DNA from: Nitrospinota bacterium
Lineage (GTDB): Bacteria; Nitrospinota; Nitrospinia; UBA9942; JAHJSF01
Length of the DNA stretch: 42,428 nt
NCBI GenBank assembly: GCA_018830405.1
Contig: JAHJSF010000046.1
Coordinates: forward strand, 1 to 42,428
Direction of reading: 5' to 3'
Shown one piece after another: positions 8,662 to 16,916 of this stretch. The notes under the pieces are model-generated. The model had not been told where the DNA came from and did not search any database. It saw nothing but the letters and a program-made list of their open reading frames with translations. The translations under genes and the position numbers were made by a program. How positions within the stretch are numbered: position 1 is the first letter of the stretch; every line of letters starts with the position of its first letter.

Positions 8662-9702
8662 GTGACGAAAATCAAGAACGACAACTTTTTAAGGGCCTGC
8701 CGTAGAGAGGCTACCGATTACACCCCAATCTGGCTTATGCGCCAAGCCGGTCGCTATATGGCCGAGTATAGAAAACTGAGGGAGAAGGCCGATTTTCTAA
8801 CCATGTGTAAAACCCCGGAGCTGGCCGCCGAGGTTACCATGCAGCCGATAAACCGTTTCGATCTCGACGCCGCCATAATATTTGCCGATATCCTCCTCCC
8901 GGTTGAGGGGATGGGGATAAACCTTGAGTTTAAAGAGAAGACCGGCCCGATAATCCATAACCCGGTCAGGAACAGAAAGGATATCGATGCGCTCAGAATA
9001 ATAGATGCGGAGCGGGATGTTCCCTATCTCTCCAAGGCGATATCTTTAGTTAAGCAAGAACTTAACAATAAAATCCCACTTATCGGCTTCTCCTCCGCCC
9101 CATTTACCCTGGCAAGTTATATGATTGAAGGGGGGCATTCGAGGAACTATCTTGAAACGAAGCAGATGTTCTACAACGAGCCTGAGATGTGGAACGACTT
9201 GATGACTAAGATAGTCGATGTTCTTATTATCTCCCTAAAGGCGCAGGTTGAAGCCGGGGTTGATGTTTTACAGCTATTCGATAGTTGGGTTGGATGTCTC
9301 TCAACAGGTGACTATAGAGAATATGTCCTCCCTCATTCCAAGAGGCTTATCGATTCAGTTAAAGGGGAGGGGCTACCGATTATCCATTTCGGCACCGACA
9401 CCGCCACACTCCTAACATCAATGAAAGAGGCGGGGGGAGATGTTATCGGGGCCGACTGGAGGATAAACCTTGATGAGGCCTGGAAGATGATAGGGGATGA
9501 TGTAGGAATACAGGGGAACATAGACCCACTCATTCTCTTCTCTAACCAGAAAGAGATAGAGAAGAGGGTCAAAGACATTTTGAATAGAGCCGAGGGGAGA
9601 CCCGGGCATATATTCAACCTTGGTCATGGAATACTTCCAAAAACCCCGATCGATAATGTCGCCTTCCTCATAGATACTGTCCACAACCTGAGCCGAAAAT
9701 GA
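8662..9702 (+). CDS. hemE: Uroporphyrinogen decarboxylase
   Basis: Cytoplasmic enzyme converting uroporphyrinogen III to coproporphyrinogen III by four decarboxylations. Signature sequences are PIWLMRQAGRYMAEYR near the N-terminus, the aspartate-containing IIFADILLP, GFSSAPFTLASYMIEGG and LFDSWVG. It has 346 residues, the normal length. The start is a GTG with AGGAAG at 8651-8656. It begins a three-gene plus-strand operon, and its TGA overlaps the hemH ATG as ATGA, implying coupled translation. No coproporphyrinogen oxidase lies in this cluster, so the intervening step is encoded elsewhere. Confidence 0.97.
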   Translation: MTKIKNDNFLRACRREATDYTPIWLMRQAGRYMAEYRKLREKADFLTMCKTPELAAEVTMQPINRFDLDAAIIFADILLPVEGMGINLEFKEKTGPIIHNPVRNRKDIDALRIIDAERDVPYLSKAISLVKQELNNKIPLIGFSSAPFTLASYMIEGGHSRNYLETKQMFYNEPEMWNDLMTKIVDVLIISLKAQVEAGVDVLQLFDSWVGCLSTGDYREYVLPHSKRLIDSVKGEGLPIIHFGTDTATLLTSMKEAGGDVIGADWRINLDEAWKMIGDDVGIQGNIDPLILFSNQKEIEKRVKDILNRAEGRPGHIFNLGHGILPKTPIDNVAFLIDTVHNLSRK

Positions 9703-10622
9703 AAAATTCCAGCCCCGATTATGCCCTTATCCTTATGGCACTTGGCGGGCTTGAATCGATAGCTGATATCGAGCCCTTCTTAAGAAGGATTATGAAGAAG
9801 CGCCCTCCGACCGAGGCTCAGATATCGGAGATAAAGGAGAGGTATCAGCTAATCGGCGGCAAATCTCCCCTCAATGAAATCACTAAAGCCCAGGCTGAAA
9901 TGTTGCAGGCCAGGTTTGATAAGGAAGATATTAGAGTCAAGGTTTTTACCGCCTTCCGCTTTTCTCCCCCATACATAGCCGACACCCTATCGGCCATATC
10001 GGCCCTCGGCATTGAAAATGTTTTGGCCTTTAACATCGCCCCCCAAAGATCGGAGATGATGATCTGCCAATATCGGGAGGAGATAGATATCGCCCTGGCC
10101 GATATGGTTTATCCCCCACGCTTCTCATTTATCAACGGTTACTACAGCAATGAAAACTTCTTAAAAGGGATGGCCGAAAATGTAAAGAAGGCTATGGCCA
10201 ATATTGATGGGGGGAAGACGACTATTATCTTCACTGCCCACTCCGTCCCTGTGCGGCAGGAGGATAAAACCGATGAGTATGAAAAACAGCTTAGAGAAAC
10301 GGTTGAAGGTATTCTTAAATATACGGGGGAGATAAACCATCTCTTCGGCTATCAGAGCAAAGGCTTTTCCCAAGGAGATTGGCTTGAACCGAGTGTTGAG
10401 ACAGTTATAGAAACATTGGCTGATAAGGATATTAAAAATGTTCTCTTTGTTTCGGTCGGTTTCGTCTCCGACAATCTGGAGATTCTCTATGATATCGATA
10501 TCTGCTACCGAAAGCTGGTTGAAGATATGGGGCTTAAATTTTACAGATCAGAATCGCTCAATAAGAATTCAAAACTGATAGAGGCGATTTATGAAACCTC
10601 AAGGGAGCGGTTTAAGATATGA
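9699..10622 (+). CDS. hemH: Ferrochelatase
   Basis: Inserts ferrous iron into a porphyrin; given the neighbouring HemY-type oxidase the substrate is most likely protoporphyrin IX, the last step of the protoporphyrin route. The catalytic histidine sits in FTAHSVPVRQED, and the conserved carboxylates are in VSVGFVSDNLEILYDID. The N-terminal LILMALGG and the NIAPQRSEMM segment fit the family. It is 307 residues, typical of a bacterial single-domain enzyme, and no cysteine-rich iron-sulfur tail is seen. ATGA overlaps couple it to hemE upstream and the oxidase gene downstream. Confidence 0.95.
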   Translation: MKNSSPDYALILMALGGLESIADIEPFLRRIMKKRPPTEAQISEIKERYQLIGGKSPLNEITKAQAEMLQARFDKEDIRVKVFTAFRFSPPYIADTLSAISALGIENVLAFNIAPQRSEMMICQYREEIDIALADMVYPPRFSFINGYYSNENFLKGMAENVKKAMANIDGGKTTIIFTAHSVPVRQEDKTDEYEKQLRETVEGILKYTGEINHLFGYQSKGFSQGDWLEPSVETVIETLADKDIKNVLFVSVGFVSDNLEILYDIDICYRKLVEDMGLKFYRSESLNKNSKLIEAIYETSRERFKI

Positions 10623-12022
10623 AGCAGATTGCAATTGTAGGTGGAGGGATATCAGGGTTAGCCGCCGCCAACGCCCTTGAAAAGAGAGCCGCCGAACAGA
10701 ACATTCCTATCAAGATAACTATTATCGAAAGAGCCAATCGTATCGGGGGGAATATCTCTACCGAAGATTACAATGGCTTCAAAATTGAAGGGGGTCCCGA
10801 TTCCTTCTTCTCCCCAAAACCTGCCGCAATTAAACTGGCTATCGAACTTGGGCTCACAGATTCTCTCCTAAATACCAACAGCGAGAAGAAGGGGATATCT
10901 GTCTATCACAAGAAGAGATTACACAATATTCCGGATGGGGTTATCCTCCTAAACCGCTCGATGATTAAACCTCTCCTCTTCGGTTCCCTAATGTCAATCA
11001 GAGGGAAGCTGAGAATGGCCCTCGAACCTTTTATTCCTAAGAAGAATGATGGTGAGGATGAATCTCTGGCCAACTTTATCCGAAGAAGGGTAGGGGGAGA
11101 ATTTCTCTATAAGATTACCGAACCGCTCCTGGCCGGCATTCACGCCGGAAACGCCGAGACGATGTCTATCCGCTCAACCTTCCCCCAATTTGTTCAGTTG
11201 GAGGAAGAGTATGGGAGTATCACCAGGGCCATCTTTTCCCCAAAAAGAAGCGATGCCGGAGGAAAGCGTTCTTCTTCATATACCCCTTTCGTAACCTTAA
11301 AGGACGGGATGAAACAACTCCCCGAAGCGATTGTGAGCAAACTTAAAGATACAGAGATAAACCTTAATATTGAGGTTGAGAAAATATCTGAGACAGGAAG
11401 CGGATATAAAATATCGGCTAAAGGGGGGAAAGAGGTTGAGGCCGATGTGGTTATCATCACCACCCCTGCCTACTCCGCCGCCGACATGCTTGAAGAGACA
11501 GATGCTGAATTGGACGCTAAACTTAGAGAGATTAATTACGCCTCCACCGCAACCATTACCCTCGCCTACCCGAAAGAAAAGATAGACCAATCTTTCATGA
11601 AAGGTTTCGGAATAATTATTCCGAGAAGCGGGGATAACCTAATAAAGGCGATTACCATAACATCTAATAAATTTTTTCACCGCGCTCCTGATGGCGCACT
11701 TCTTATTAGGGTATTTGTAGGGGGAGGGGGGGATGATAAAATTCTTTCCCTTAGCGACTCTGACATCATGCAAAAGGTCAGAGAAGAATTGAAAAGTATA
11801 ATGGGGATAGCCGAAGAACCTCTCTTAAATAGAATTAATAGGTGGAATAATGTCTGGCCTCAATATGAGGTAGGGCATAAGAAGAGGGTTGATAGAATAG
11901 AAGAAATTGTCTCAAAACATAAAGGACTCTACCTGACCGGAGCGGCCTATCGGGGAATTGGGATAGCCGACTCGGTTTTGAACTCGGACAAGATTGCGGA
12001 ACAAATTCTTTCCTTAAAATAA
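10619..12022 (+). CDS. hemG: Protoporphyrinogen oxidase, HemY/PPOX type
   Basis: FAD enzyme oxidising protoporphyrinogen IX (or coproporphyrinogen in the coproporphyrin route). The dinucleotide-binding motif VGGGISGLAAANAL is at the N-terminus, followed by GGNISTEDYNGFKIEGGPDSF, a family hallmark shown here in part by GGPDSF. The C-terminal FAD contact is LTGAAYRGIGIADSV. At 467 residues it is the flavin PPOX family, also called hemY, unrelated to the flavodoxin-like HemG of E. coli. This family normally uses oxygen, suggesting at least microaerobic life. Last gene of the hem operon. Confidence 0.93.
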   Translation: MKQIAIVGGGISGLAAANALEKRAAEQNIPIKITIIERANRIGGNISTEDYNGFKIEGGPDSFFSPKPAAIKLAIELGLTDSLLNTNSEKKGISVYHKKRLHNIPDGVILLNRSMIKPLLFGSLMSIRGKLRMALEPFIPKKNDGEDESLANFIRRRVGGEFLYKITEPLLAGIHAGNAETMSIRSTFPQFVQLEEEYGSITRAIFSPKRSDAGGKRSSSYTPFVTLKDGMKQLPEAIVSKLKDTEINLNIEVEKISETGSGYKISAKGGKEVEADVVIITTPAYSAADMLEETDAELDAKLREINYASTATITLAYPKEKIDQSFMKGFGIIIPRSGDNLIKAITITSNKFFHRAPDGALLIRVFVGGGGDDKILSLSDSDIMQKVREELKSIMGIAEEPLLNRINRWNNVWPQYEVGHKKRVDRIEEIVSKHKGLYLTGAAYRGIGIADSVLNSDKIAEQILSLK

Positions 12023-12024
12023 AT

Positions 12025-12048
12025 CTCCTCTCCCTTGAGGGGAGAGGA
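12025..12048. repeat. G/C palindrome after the hem operon
   Basis: A perfect nine-base stem TCCTCTCCC / GGGAGAGGA with a TTGAG loop, starting two bases after the hemG stop. It has no T-run on the plus strand, so it is better read as a member of the dispersed palindrome family than a standard terminator. Confidence 0.65.
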
Positions 12049-12079
12049 TTTAAGGTGAGGGCGGAATTTTAGCCCTGTC

Positions 12080-12099
12080 ATTCCCGTGAAAACGGGAAT
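12080..12099. repeat. ATTCCCG-type short hairpin repeat
   Basis: ATTCCCGT-GAAA-ACGGGAAT, an eight-base perfect stem with a GAAA loop. Variants of this ATTCCCGC...GCGGGAAT hairpin are scattered in many proteobacterial genomes. Confidence 0.6.
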
Positions 12100-12168
12100 C
12101 CATGAATTTGAATATTTTCTTCTTCATTTCTTGCTCGTCCAAGAAACGAAGCAAAGAAGGACGGTCTG

Positions 12169-12294
12169 CTCATTTTTTAAACGGCTTGAAATAACGGTTG
12201 GTCTCGGAGCCTAAAGAACTCGCAAGGCTATGCCTTGCTCAGACATGCTTTAGGCTTTTTCCCTCAACCGACCTATTCCAATCCTAAAAATGAG
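12169..12294. repeat. ~126-bp imperfect inverted-repeat (hairpin) element
   Basis: The left arm (12169-12216) and right arm (12248-12294) pair over nearly their whole length with mismatches. The shared inner end is GCCTAAAG / CTTTAGGC and the outer end is CTCATTTTT. The loop holds a smaller hairpin, GCAAGG-CTAT-GCCTTGC. No gene fits inside. Together with the two hairpins before it, it fills the 392-bp spacer before the HEPN gene; the last ~100 bp (12310-12410) hold only that gene's leader. Parts of the right arm recur near 28470. Confidence 0.55.
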
Positions 12295-12414
12295 ATGGCG
12301 GGGATTGAAGATAGGTAGGCTTCAGATTATTTATCTATCTTTTTCAATACAGTAGATAGTGTTATATTTGATGGGTAATTATTAGGTCTTTAATCTCAAT
12401 TATGGGAGATTTCC

Positions 12415-13812
12415 GTGCACCTTCACCTTAGCGACTTAGATGAGCTCTATCAGAGTGTCCGTAATACAAAATCAAAGAAATATCTACAAGAAGCTATTTC
12501 CTCTTACCGAGCCGGGGCTTATAGGTCGGCAATCATAACTACATGGATAGCAGTTTGTGTGGATATTATAGAAAAAATAGCGGAGCTTGGAATCAGTGGT
12601 GATACTGCAGCAAAAGAAATATACGGTAGACTACAAAATATATCAGCAAATAATGTCAGTGAAATGCTCTCGTTTGAGAAGGGAATATTAGATTACGCTT
12701 GTGATAAGCTTGAGTTGATATCTTTTATCGAGAAAGCTCATCTTCAAAGGTTGAATGATGACAGAAACATTTGTGCCCATCCTACATTTTCTGAAGATGG
12801 TAGTCAATTTAGCCCATCGCCTGAGTTAGCAAGAGCCTACATTGTACAAGCATCAAACTACTTGCTTATACAAGTCCCCGTTAAAGGTAAGGTGGCGATA
12901 GACCGTACATATAATGTTATCACAGAAGAATCATTCCCTCAGAATGAAGAGCTGGCTTTCGATGTACTTTCATCTGGTAATTATTTGGGGCGAGTACGAG
13001 ATAGTGTCATAAGAAATTTAACTATAATTTTAATAAAAAGATTGTTCCTAGATAATGAATCTATTGCCAAACCTATGTTTAATAGGATATCTGCTGCTCT
13101 AGGAGCCATCAGTAGAATTAATGGGCAAGCCTATAAAGAAGTTCTTAAAGAAAAATTAAGTCCAATGCTGGTCGATGCGGGCGATAAAAAGCTTAAGCGT
13201 ATATTTCCTTTCCTCATCAATCGAGTTGAGGCATGGGATAATATAGAAAAAGCAGACAAAATAAGAATAGTAGTCCTAATAGAGTCAATGACTGTTGAAG
13301 AGTTGATTAAGTATAATATCCCTAGCTTGGCTAACATCAATAAAGATATAAATCCAGCTCTCCAATCTCGGATTGGAACTTTAGATCAACTTGCAATCAG
13401 GAAGTTTTTAGAGTCGGTTCCGACATCTCAGGTGCTTAAAAAATACGCTTTGAACCTATTTATATCATCTGGAAGCTTTGATGCAACTTACGGGATTGGA
13501 ACAAAAATTCTTGTGCCTTATTGTAAGTACTTTAATGAAGAGGATGTTATTTTACTTTTCGATGGAATATATAAAAATAGCTCATGGGATATAAATCAAA
13601 TACTAAACGCAGGAGGCATAGATCAAATATTGTCTGAGCTTTACATTGGCACAAAAAGCAATATAAACGAACACGGAAAAACTTGGATGGAATTCTGGAG
13701 CAACGTCAAGGCGACGGGTCATGATTATCCAACCTTAAAGACTCGTTTTATTGAAGACAAATTATTAGACGAAGTTGTTGAAGACTTTGATGCAGATAAT
13801 ATCCCCTTTTGA
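12415..13812 (+). CDS. HEPN-like domain protein, unknown function
   Basis: A 465-residue cytoplasmic protein without signal peptide or membrane helices. The N-terminal ~130 residues are helical (EAISSYRAGAYRSAIITTWI...) and end in RLNDDRNICAHP. R117-x4-H122 has the form of the HEPN ribonuclease motif, and the layout resembles HEPN proteins of abortive infection and RNA-processing systems. The remaining ~330 residues are mostly helical and I do not recognise them. The start is a GTG at 12415 with GGGAG at 12404-12408. It stands alone, flanked by repeat-rich spacers and an AT-richer codon style than the hem genes, suggesting acquired DNA. Nuclease activity is inference from one motif. Confidence 0.6.
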   Translation: MHLHLSDLDELYQSVRNTKSKKYLQEAISSYRAGAYRSAIITTWIAVCVDIIEKIAELGISGDTAAKEIYGRLQNISANNVSEMLSFEKGILDYACDKLELISFIEKAHLQRLNDDRNICAHPTFSEDGSQFSPSPELARAYIVQASNYLLIQVPVKGKVAIDRTYNVITEESFPQNEELAFDVLSSGNYLGRVRDSVIRNLTIILIKRLFLDNESIAKPMFNRISAALGAISRINGQAYKEVLKEKLSPMLVDAGDKKLKRIFPFLINRVEAWDNIEKADKIRIVVLIESMTVEELIKYNIPSLANINKDINPALQSRIGTLDQLAIRKFLESVPTSQVLKKYALNLFISSGSFDATYGIGTKILVPYCKYFNEEDVILLFDGIYKNSSWDINQILNAGGIDQILSELYIGTKSNINEHGKTWMEFWSNVKATGHDYPTLKTRFIEDKLLDEVVEDFDADNIPF

Positions 13813-13884
13813 GTAGGGCTAGGGTCACCTGTCGAGGGTCGATGGTCAGGTCTATAATGTTTATATCCTTGGAAACCACATAGA

Positions 13885-13903
13885 TTCCGCATCAAGTGCG
13901 GAA
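13885..13903. repeat. Short hairpin TTCCGCA-TCAAG-TGCGGAA
   Basis: A perfect seven-base stem with a five-base loop, about 70 nt after the HEPN gene stop. A T-rich stretch follows after some ten bases, too far for a standard terminator. It looks like another dispersed hairpin of the ATTCCGC kind. Confidence 0.45.
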
Positions 13904-13985
13904 GGACAAGAGGTATATTTTTTTCGTGTCTTTTGTGTGTTTCGTGGTTAAAAACCTCGGCAGTTAAGCCATTTTAATGTCAATC

Positions 13986-14162
13986 CTAAATTAGCCCATC
14001 GGATTTCAGTTTAGCTTTGAGTTTATCAAAACTGATTGTCGGTTCATTTTTTCTTTCTTCAAAAACAGCCAAATCATGTATGTCTTCTTTCGTCAACTTG
14101 CCATGATTTTGAACGACACATTTCTTCTTGCCCGATTCATCAGCTATAATTTTTTTGCTCAT
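13986..14162 (-). CDS. Small antitoxin-like protein, no toxin partner seen
   Basis: A 58-residue charged protein. Its C-terminal half (FEERKNEPTISFDKLKAKLK) resembles the tail of short RelB- or YefM-like antitoxins, where a 'P.IS.e.lK..L' segment wraps the toxin. The N-terminal half has two short beta-like stretches and a helix (TKEDIHDLAVFEERK), not a clear DNA-binding fold. ATG at 14162 is preferred over an in-frame TTG at 14174; no good ribosome site is seen for either. No toxin-sized reading frame overlaps or adjoins it. It may be an orphan antitoxin or an unrelated small protein. Confidence 0.4.
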   Translation of the reverse strand: MSKKIIADESGKKKCVVQNHGKLTKEDIHDLAVFEERKNEPTISFDKLKAKLKSDGLI

Positions 14163-14314
14163 AGTCACACTCAAACATGAAATAACTTTTTGGAGACAAT
14201 AAAGCCCTTGTTTATTAAGCTATTATATCTTCAAGACTAACATAATATTAGGGATTACTTCTATAGGGAATTAATCTCAGTGCCTCAGCGTTTTATATGT
14301 TTCAAATCCCTCCC

Positions 14315-14339
14315 AACCTCCCTTTTCTAAAGGGAGGTT
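14315..14339. repeat. G/C palindrome between antitoxin-like and zinc mini-protein genes
   Basis: A perfect eleven-base stem AACCTCCCTTT / AAAGGGAGGTT with a TCT loop, 30 bp beyond the stop of the zinc mini-protein gene at 14370. Same C-rich/G-rich family as the copies at 2401, 4657 and 8478. Confidence 0.65.
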
Positions 14340-14369
14340 TTTAGAGGTGTCCTCGGCGGTTAATAATGT

Positions 14370-14600
14370 TTAATCCTTATGGTACTCGCTTAAACAATGC
14401 CTACAACCGTTATATCCATCTTCTTCGAGGGCTTTCTTTGCTTCCTCTAATGTATAGAAGAGTACCTTATCATCTTCTTTCATCTGCCAGATTTGGCAGG
14501 CGTAGAGACTGTTCATAAGGTGGTGTATCTCTTTTGTTTTTACATTGCCGACGTATTCAACCTTCCTGACCGGCTCCTCTTCTTCTCCTATGACTGACAT
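14370..14600 (-). CDS. Ada-like metal-binding mini-protein
   Basis: A 76-residue protein whose centre and C-terminus match the pattern of the Ada-type zinc domain: VGNVKTKEIHHL, a cysteine in LYACQIW, FYTLEEAKKALEEDGYNGC and a closing CRHC. Such domains in small or nuclease-linked proteins bind one zinc with three or four cysteines; here the likely ligands are the first cysteine, the final CxxC pair and a nearby histidine. The ATG at 14600 has AGGAGA close upstream, better than the in-frame start 13 codons earlier. It has no DNA methyltransferase part, so it is not an Ada repair protein. Function unknown. Confidence 0.6.
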   Translation of the reverse strand: MSVIGEEEEPVRKVEYVGNVKTKEIHHLMNSLYACQIWQMKEDDKVLFYTLEEAKKALEEDGYNGCRHCLSEYHKD

Positions 14601-14778
14601 TACGTTCTCCTCATTAAAAGTTAACGATGAAACAATCACTGATCCTAATTCTATTGTAAAAACCTCTGTTTTAAAAGCAAATATAGGTTATCCTATAAGA
14701 GTAAGTTTGCTTATAGAAAAGGCGTTATAGATAATGTTATAGGCCTGATAATCAATGCTGTAATTAGAGGCCGTAAAA

Positions 14779-15360
14779 ATGGAAATTATCAAAAATGTTG
14801 CGCCGCCGGTTCCTGATGAGCTGATGCAAAAGGCCCAGGAGCTGTATGACTATATAGAGAAGTCGTCTGATACCCCCCTCAAAAAGCTATCCCATATATA
14901 TGATTACCTGACGGAATTTTCAATCTTTGCGCAGACATTTTCGAAATGTTCTAAGGGGTGTTCGGCCTGTTGCGCTTACGGGGTGAGTATTACCACCTTT
15001 GAGGCAGAATATATTTCCCTCAAAACGGGAATAGAATATAGCCGGGAGACTGTATTTGCAAAAAATGATAATGCCGATTGTCCTTTCCTTGGGAATAGTG
15101 GTGAGTGCTCTATCTATGATTGCCGGCCTATAATTTGTTGGATGGTTCACACCCTGGGTGACCCTAAAAATTGTGAAATTGGTGTTGGGGAAAACCAGGT
15201 TTGGTACGGGTCTCAAGGCGCCAATTTCAGCAATTCCGTTTATAGTGAACTTATTCAGTTGATTAATATTCAAAACCTTTTATTGGGTGGAGATGTGAGG
15301 GATATAAGATTCTTTTTCCCCTACGATAATTTGTCTCTGCCAAAGTCTCTCCTTTTCTGA
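14779..15360 (+). CDS. YkgJ-family cysteine-cluster protein
   Basis: A 193-residue protein with the zinc- or iron-chelating cluster of the YkgJ family: FSKCSKGCSACCAYGVSIT (~55-73), then CPFL...GECSIYDCRPIICW. The cysteine spacing and the 'CsiYdcRPiiCw' segment are diagnostic. The N-terminal ~45 residues are helical. Proteins of this family are widespread metal-cluster proteins without an agreed role. It stands between repeat-rich spacers with its own leader and is not clearly operonic with the deacetylase gene 92 bp further on. Family call is sound; function is not known. Confidence 0.8.
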   Translation: MEIIKNVAPPVPDELMQKAQELYDYIEKSSDTPLKKLSHIYDYLTEFSIFAQTFSKCSKGCSACCAYGVSITTFEAEYISLKTGIEYSRETVFAKNDNADCPFLGNSGECSIYDCRPIICWMVHTLGDPKNCEIGVGENQVWYGSQGANFSNSVYSELIQLINIQNLLLGGDVRDIRFFFPYDNLSLPKSLLF

Positions 15361-15452
15361 ATATCCTTGCCGATGTCCCCTTTATCTAATATTATGTATC
15401 TTCTATTAAACTTAAAAACAAACAGTTAGATGGCATAACTGTAAAGATAAAA

Positions 15453-16412
15453 ATGGATATTATCTACAATAAAATATTTCTTGAGCATAATACGGGGAAT
15501 CATCCTGAGAGTATTCAGCGCCTCCTCTCGTTTGGCGAGCTTGAGGAGACCGAGATTCCGAGTGGTGAGGAATATCTGGGGCTTATCCATTCGAGGGAAT
15601 ATGTTGATTCGGTTAAGGCGGCCTGCAAGGTTGGCGGATATATGGATGCCGATACAGTTGTTTCGGCGAGGAGTTATGAGGCGGCTATATATGGGGTGGG
15701 TGCGGCGGTGATGGCCTCCGAAACAAATGGCTTTGCCCTTGTTCGTCCTCCGGGGCATCACGGCTTTCCAAATAAATCGAGCGGTTTCTGCATCTTCAAT
15801 AATATTGCCATCGCCTCCAAGAGGTTGGTTGATATGGGGAAGAGGGTCTTTATTCTCGATTTTGACGGCCATCTTGGAGACGGAACAGAGCACTGTTTCT
15901 ACAATTCGGATAAGGTCTTATATTGGTCGCTCCACCAGTCGCATGCCTTTCCCGGGGGGGGCGACGTTGTGGAGATTGGAGAGGGGGCAGGGAAGGGCTA
16001 TACGATAAATATCACTTTATTTGCCGGTGCCGGTGACGACATCTATATGAGGGCCGTAGACGATTTTATGACCATCGCTGAGCAGTTTAAACCTGATGTG
16101 GTAGCCGTCTCGGCCGGTTTTGACGCTCATCAGAGCGATTTTCTCCTTGACCTTAGGCTGAGCCTTGATACCTATTATAAGATTGGCAAAATATTACGGG
16201 AGCGGTTCGACAATATATTTGCCGTCCTTGAAGGGGGCTACAATACAGATTTTCTCTCTAAGGGGGTCTACAATTTTATAGATGGGATAAATGGGGAGAA
16301 GATGAGGTTTAGAGAGAAGGAAACCGAGTCTAAGATATCAATCATCGAGCAGTATCATCACTATACGGCGCAGCATCTTAAGGAACTGCTTTCACCGTAC
16401 TGGTCTCTCTAG
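15453..16412 (+). CDS. Histone deacetylase-family (AcuC/acetylpolyamine amidohydrolase-like) enzyme
   Basis: Zinc-dependent amidohydrolase of the arginase/deacetylase fold; bacterial members act on acetyl-lysine, acetylpolyamines or similar amides. The catalytic His pair is PPGHHGFP (H102, H103). Zinc ligands are D138 and H140 in LDFDGHLGDG plus the Asp in VSAGFDAHQSD. The catalytic tyrosine is in LEGGYN. Most relatives have a second His after the DxH ligand (DVHHGDG); here it is Leu141, a small departure. Length 319 fits single-domain bacterial members. Substrate cannot be told from sequence. A ~120-bp repeat begins three bases after the stop. Confidence 0.88.
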   Translation: MDIIYNKIFLEHNTGNHPESIQRLLSFGELEETEIPSGEEYLGLIHSREYVDSVKAACKVGGYMDADTVVSARSYEAAIYGVGAAVMASETNGFALVRPPGHHGFPNKSSGFCIFNNIAIASKRLVDMGKRVFILDFDGHLGDGTEHCFYNSDKVLYWSLHQSHAFPGGGDVVEIGEGAGKGYTINITLFAGAGDDIYMRAVDDFMTIAEQFKPDVVAVSAGFDAHQSDFLLDLRLSLDTYYKIGKILRERFDNIFAVLEGGYNTDFLSKGVYNFIDGINGEKMRFREKETESKISIIEQYHHYTAQHLKELLSPYWSL

Positions 16413-16414
16413 GT

Positions 16415-16532
16415 ACAGAGCGGCATAAATTTGTATCCCTTTGTTACTCCTTGCCTCGTCGTTACGACGTATGCCTAATACGCCTCACTCCTCACCTTCG
16501 TTGCGCCTCGGCCTACTTCTTTCTCCCGCTCT
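16415..16532. repeat. ~120-bp interspersed repeat, copy 1
   Basis: Begins ACAGAGCGGCATAAA and ends CCCGCTCT, giving imperfect terminal inverted repeats. It is closely similar along its whole length to the copy at 28324-28445; both share the cores CCTTTGTT, ACGCCTCACTCCTC and GCCTCGGCCTACTT. Any reading frame through it is unlikely to be a gene. The rest of the 279-bp spacer (16533-16691) shows nothing more than the leader of the next gene. Confidence 0.8.
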
Positions 16533-16691
16533 TGATAAAGACAATTCCCCTTTTTATGAAGAGGGATGTAAAATAATATCTAACTACCTGAATAATGATA
16601 CAATACATTTGCTTAGTCCTGACATTCTTATGTTGTTAAAACCATGCCTAATGATATAATGTTATTCCAAATTGAAAAAAAGGAGGTTGCA

Positions 16692-16916
16692 ATGAGCAAA
16701 ACAAGAAAAGCTAAAATCACAAGTTTTTTATACGCAAGACCTTCATTTCTCGAAGGAGTTGGTCGAGTTGTCGATTTTGGAAATGCTTTACAGAAATATA
16801 ATACTTCATCCTCGTCAGCGAGAGCCGATGAAAGGTCTATTCGATCTGACTGGGCTTCTGTAGGGAGCGACATGTGCCAAGTGCTGGAAAACACACAAAT
16901 TAATCATAAAATTTGA
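16692..16916 (+). CDS. Small protein upstream of a DUF2335 gene
   Basis: A 74-residue basic-to-neutral protein containing FLYARPSFLEGVGRVVDFGN and RSDWASVGSD. I recall similar short proteins encoded beside DUF2335 genes in other bacteria, but they have no assigned function. The ATG at 16692 has a near-perfect AGGAGG at 16680-16685; an in-frame ATG at 16644 lacks one. Its TGA shares a base with the ATG of the next gene (TGATG), so the two are translationally coupled. No signal peptide or membrane helix. Likely works with its neighbour; the role is unknown. Confidence 0.65.
   Translation: MSKTRKAKITSFLYARPSFLEGVGRVVDFGNALQKYNTSSSSARADERSIRSDWASVGSDMCQVLENTQINHKI

Noticed and set aside
15426-15893. 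155-residue open frame on the minus strand
   Set aside because: Antisense to the HDAC-family gene, whose catalytic motifs are certain; the shadow frame has no family features.
16441-16659. 72-residue open frame after the deacetylase gene
   Set aside because: Mostly runs through the ~120-bp repeat that recurs at 28.3 kb; no ribosome site.
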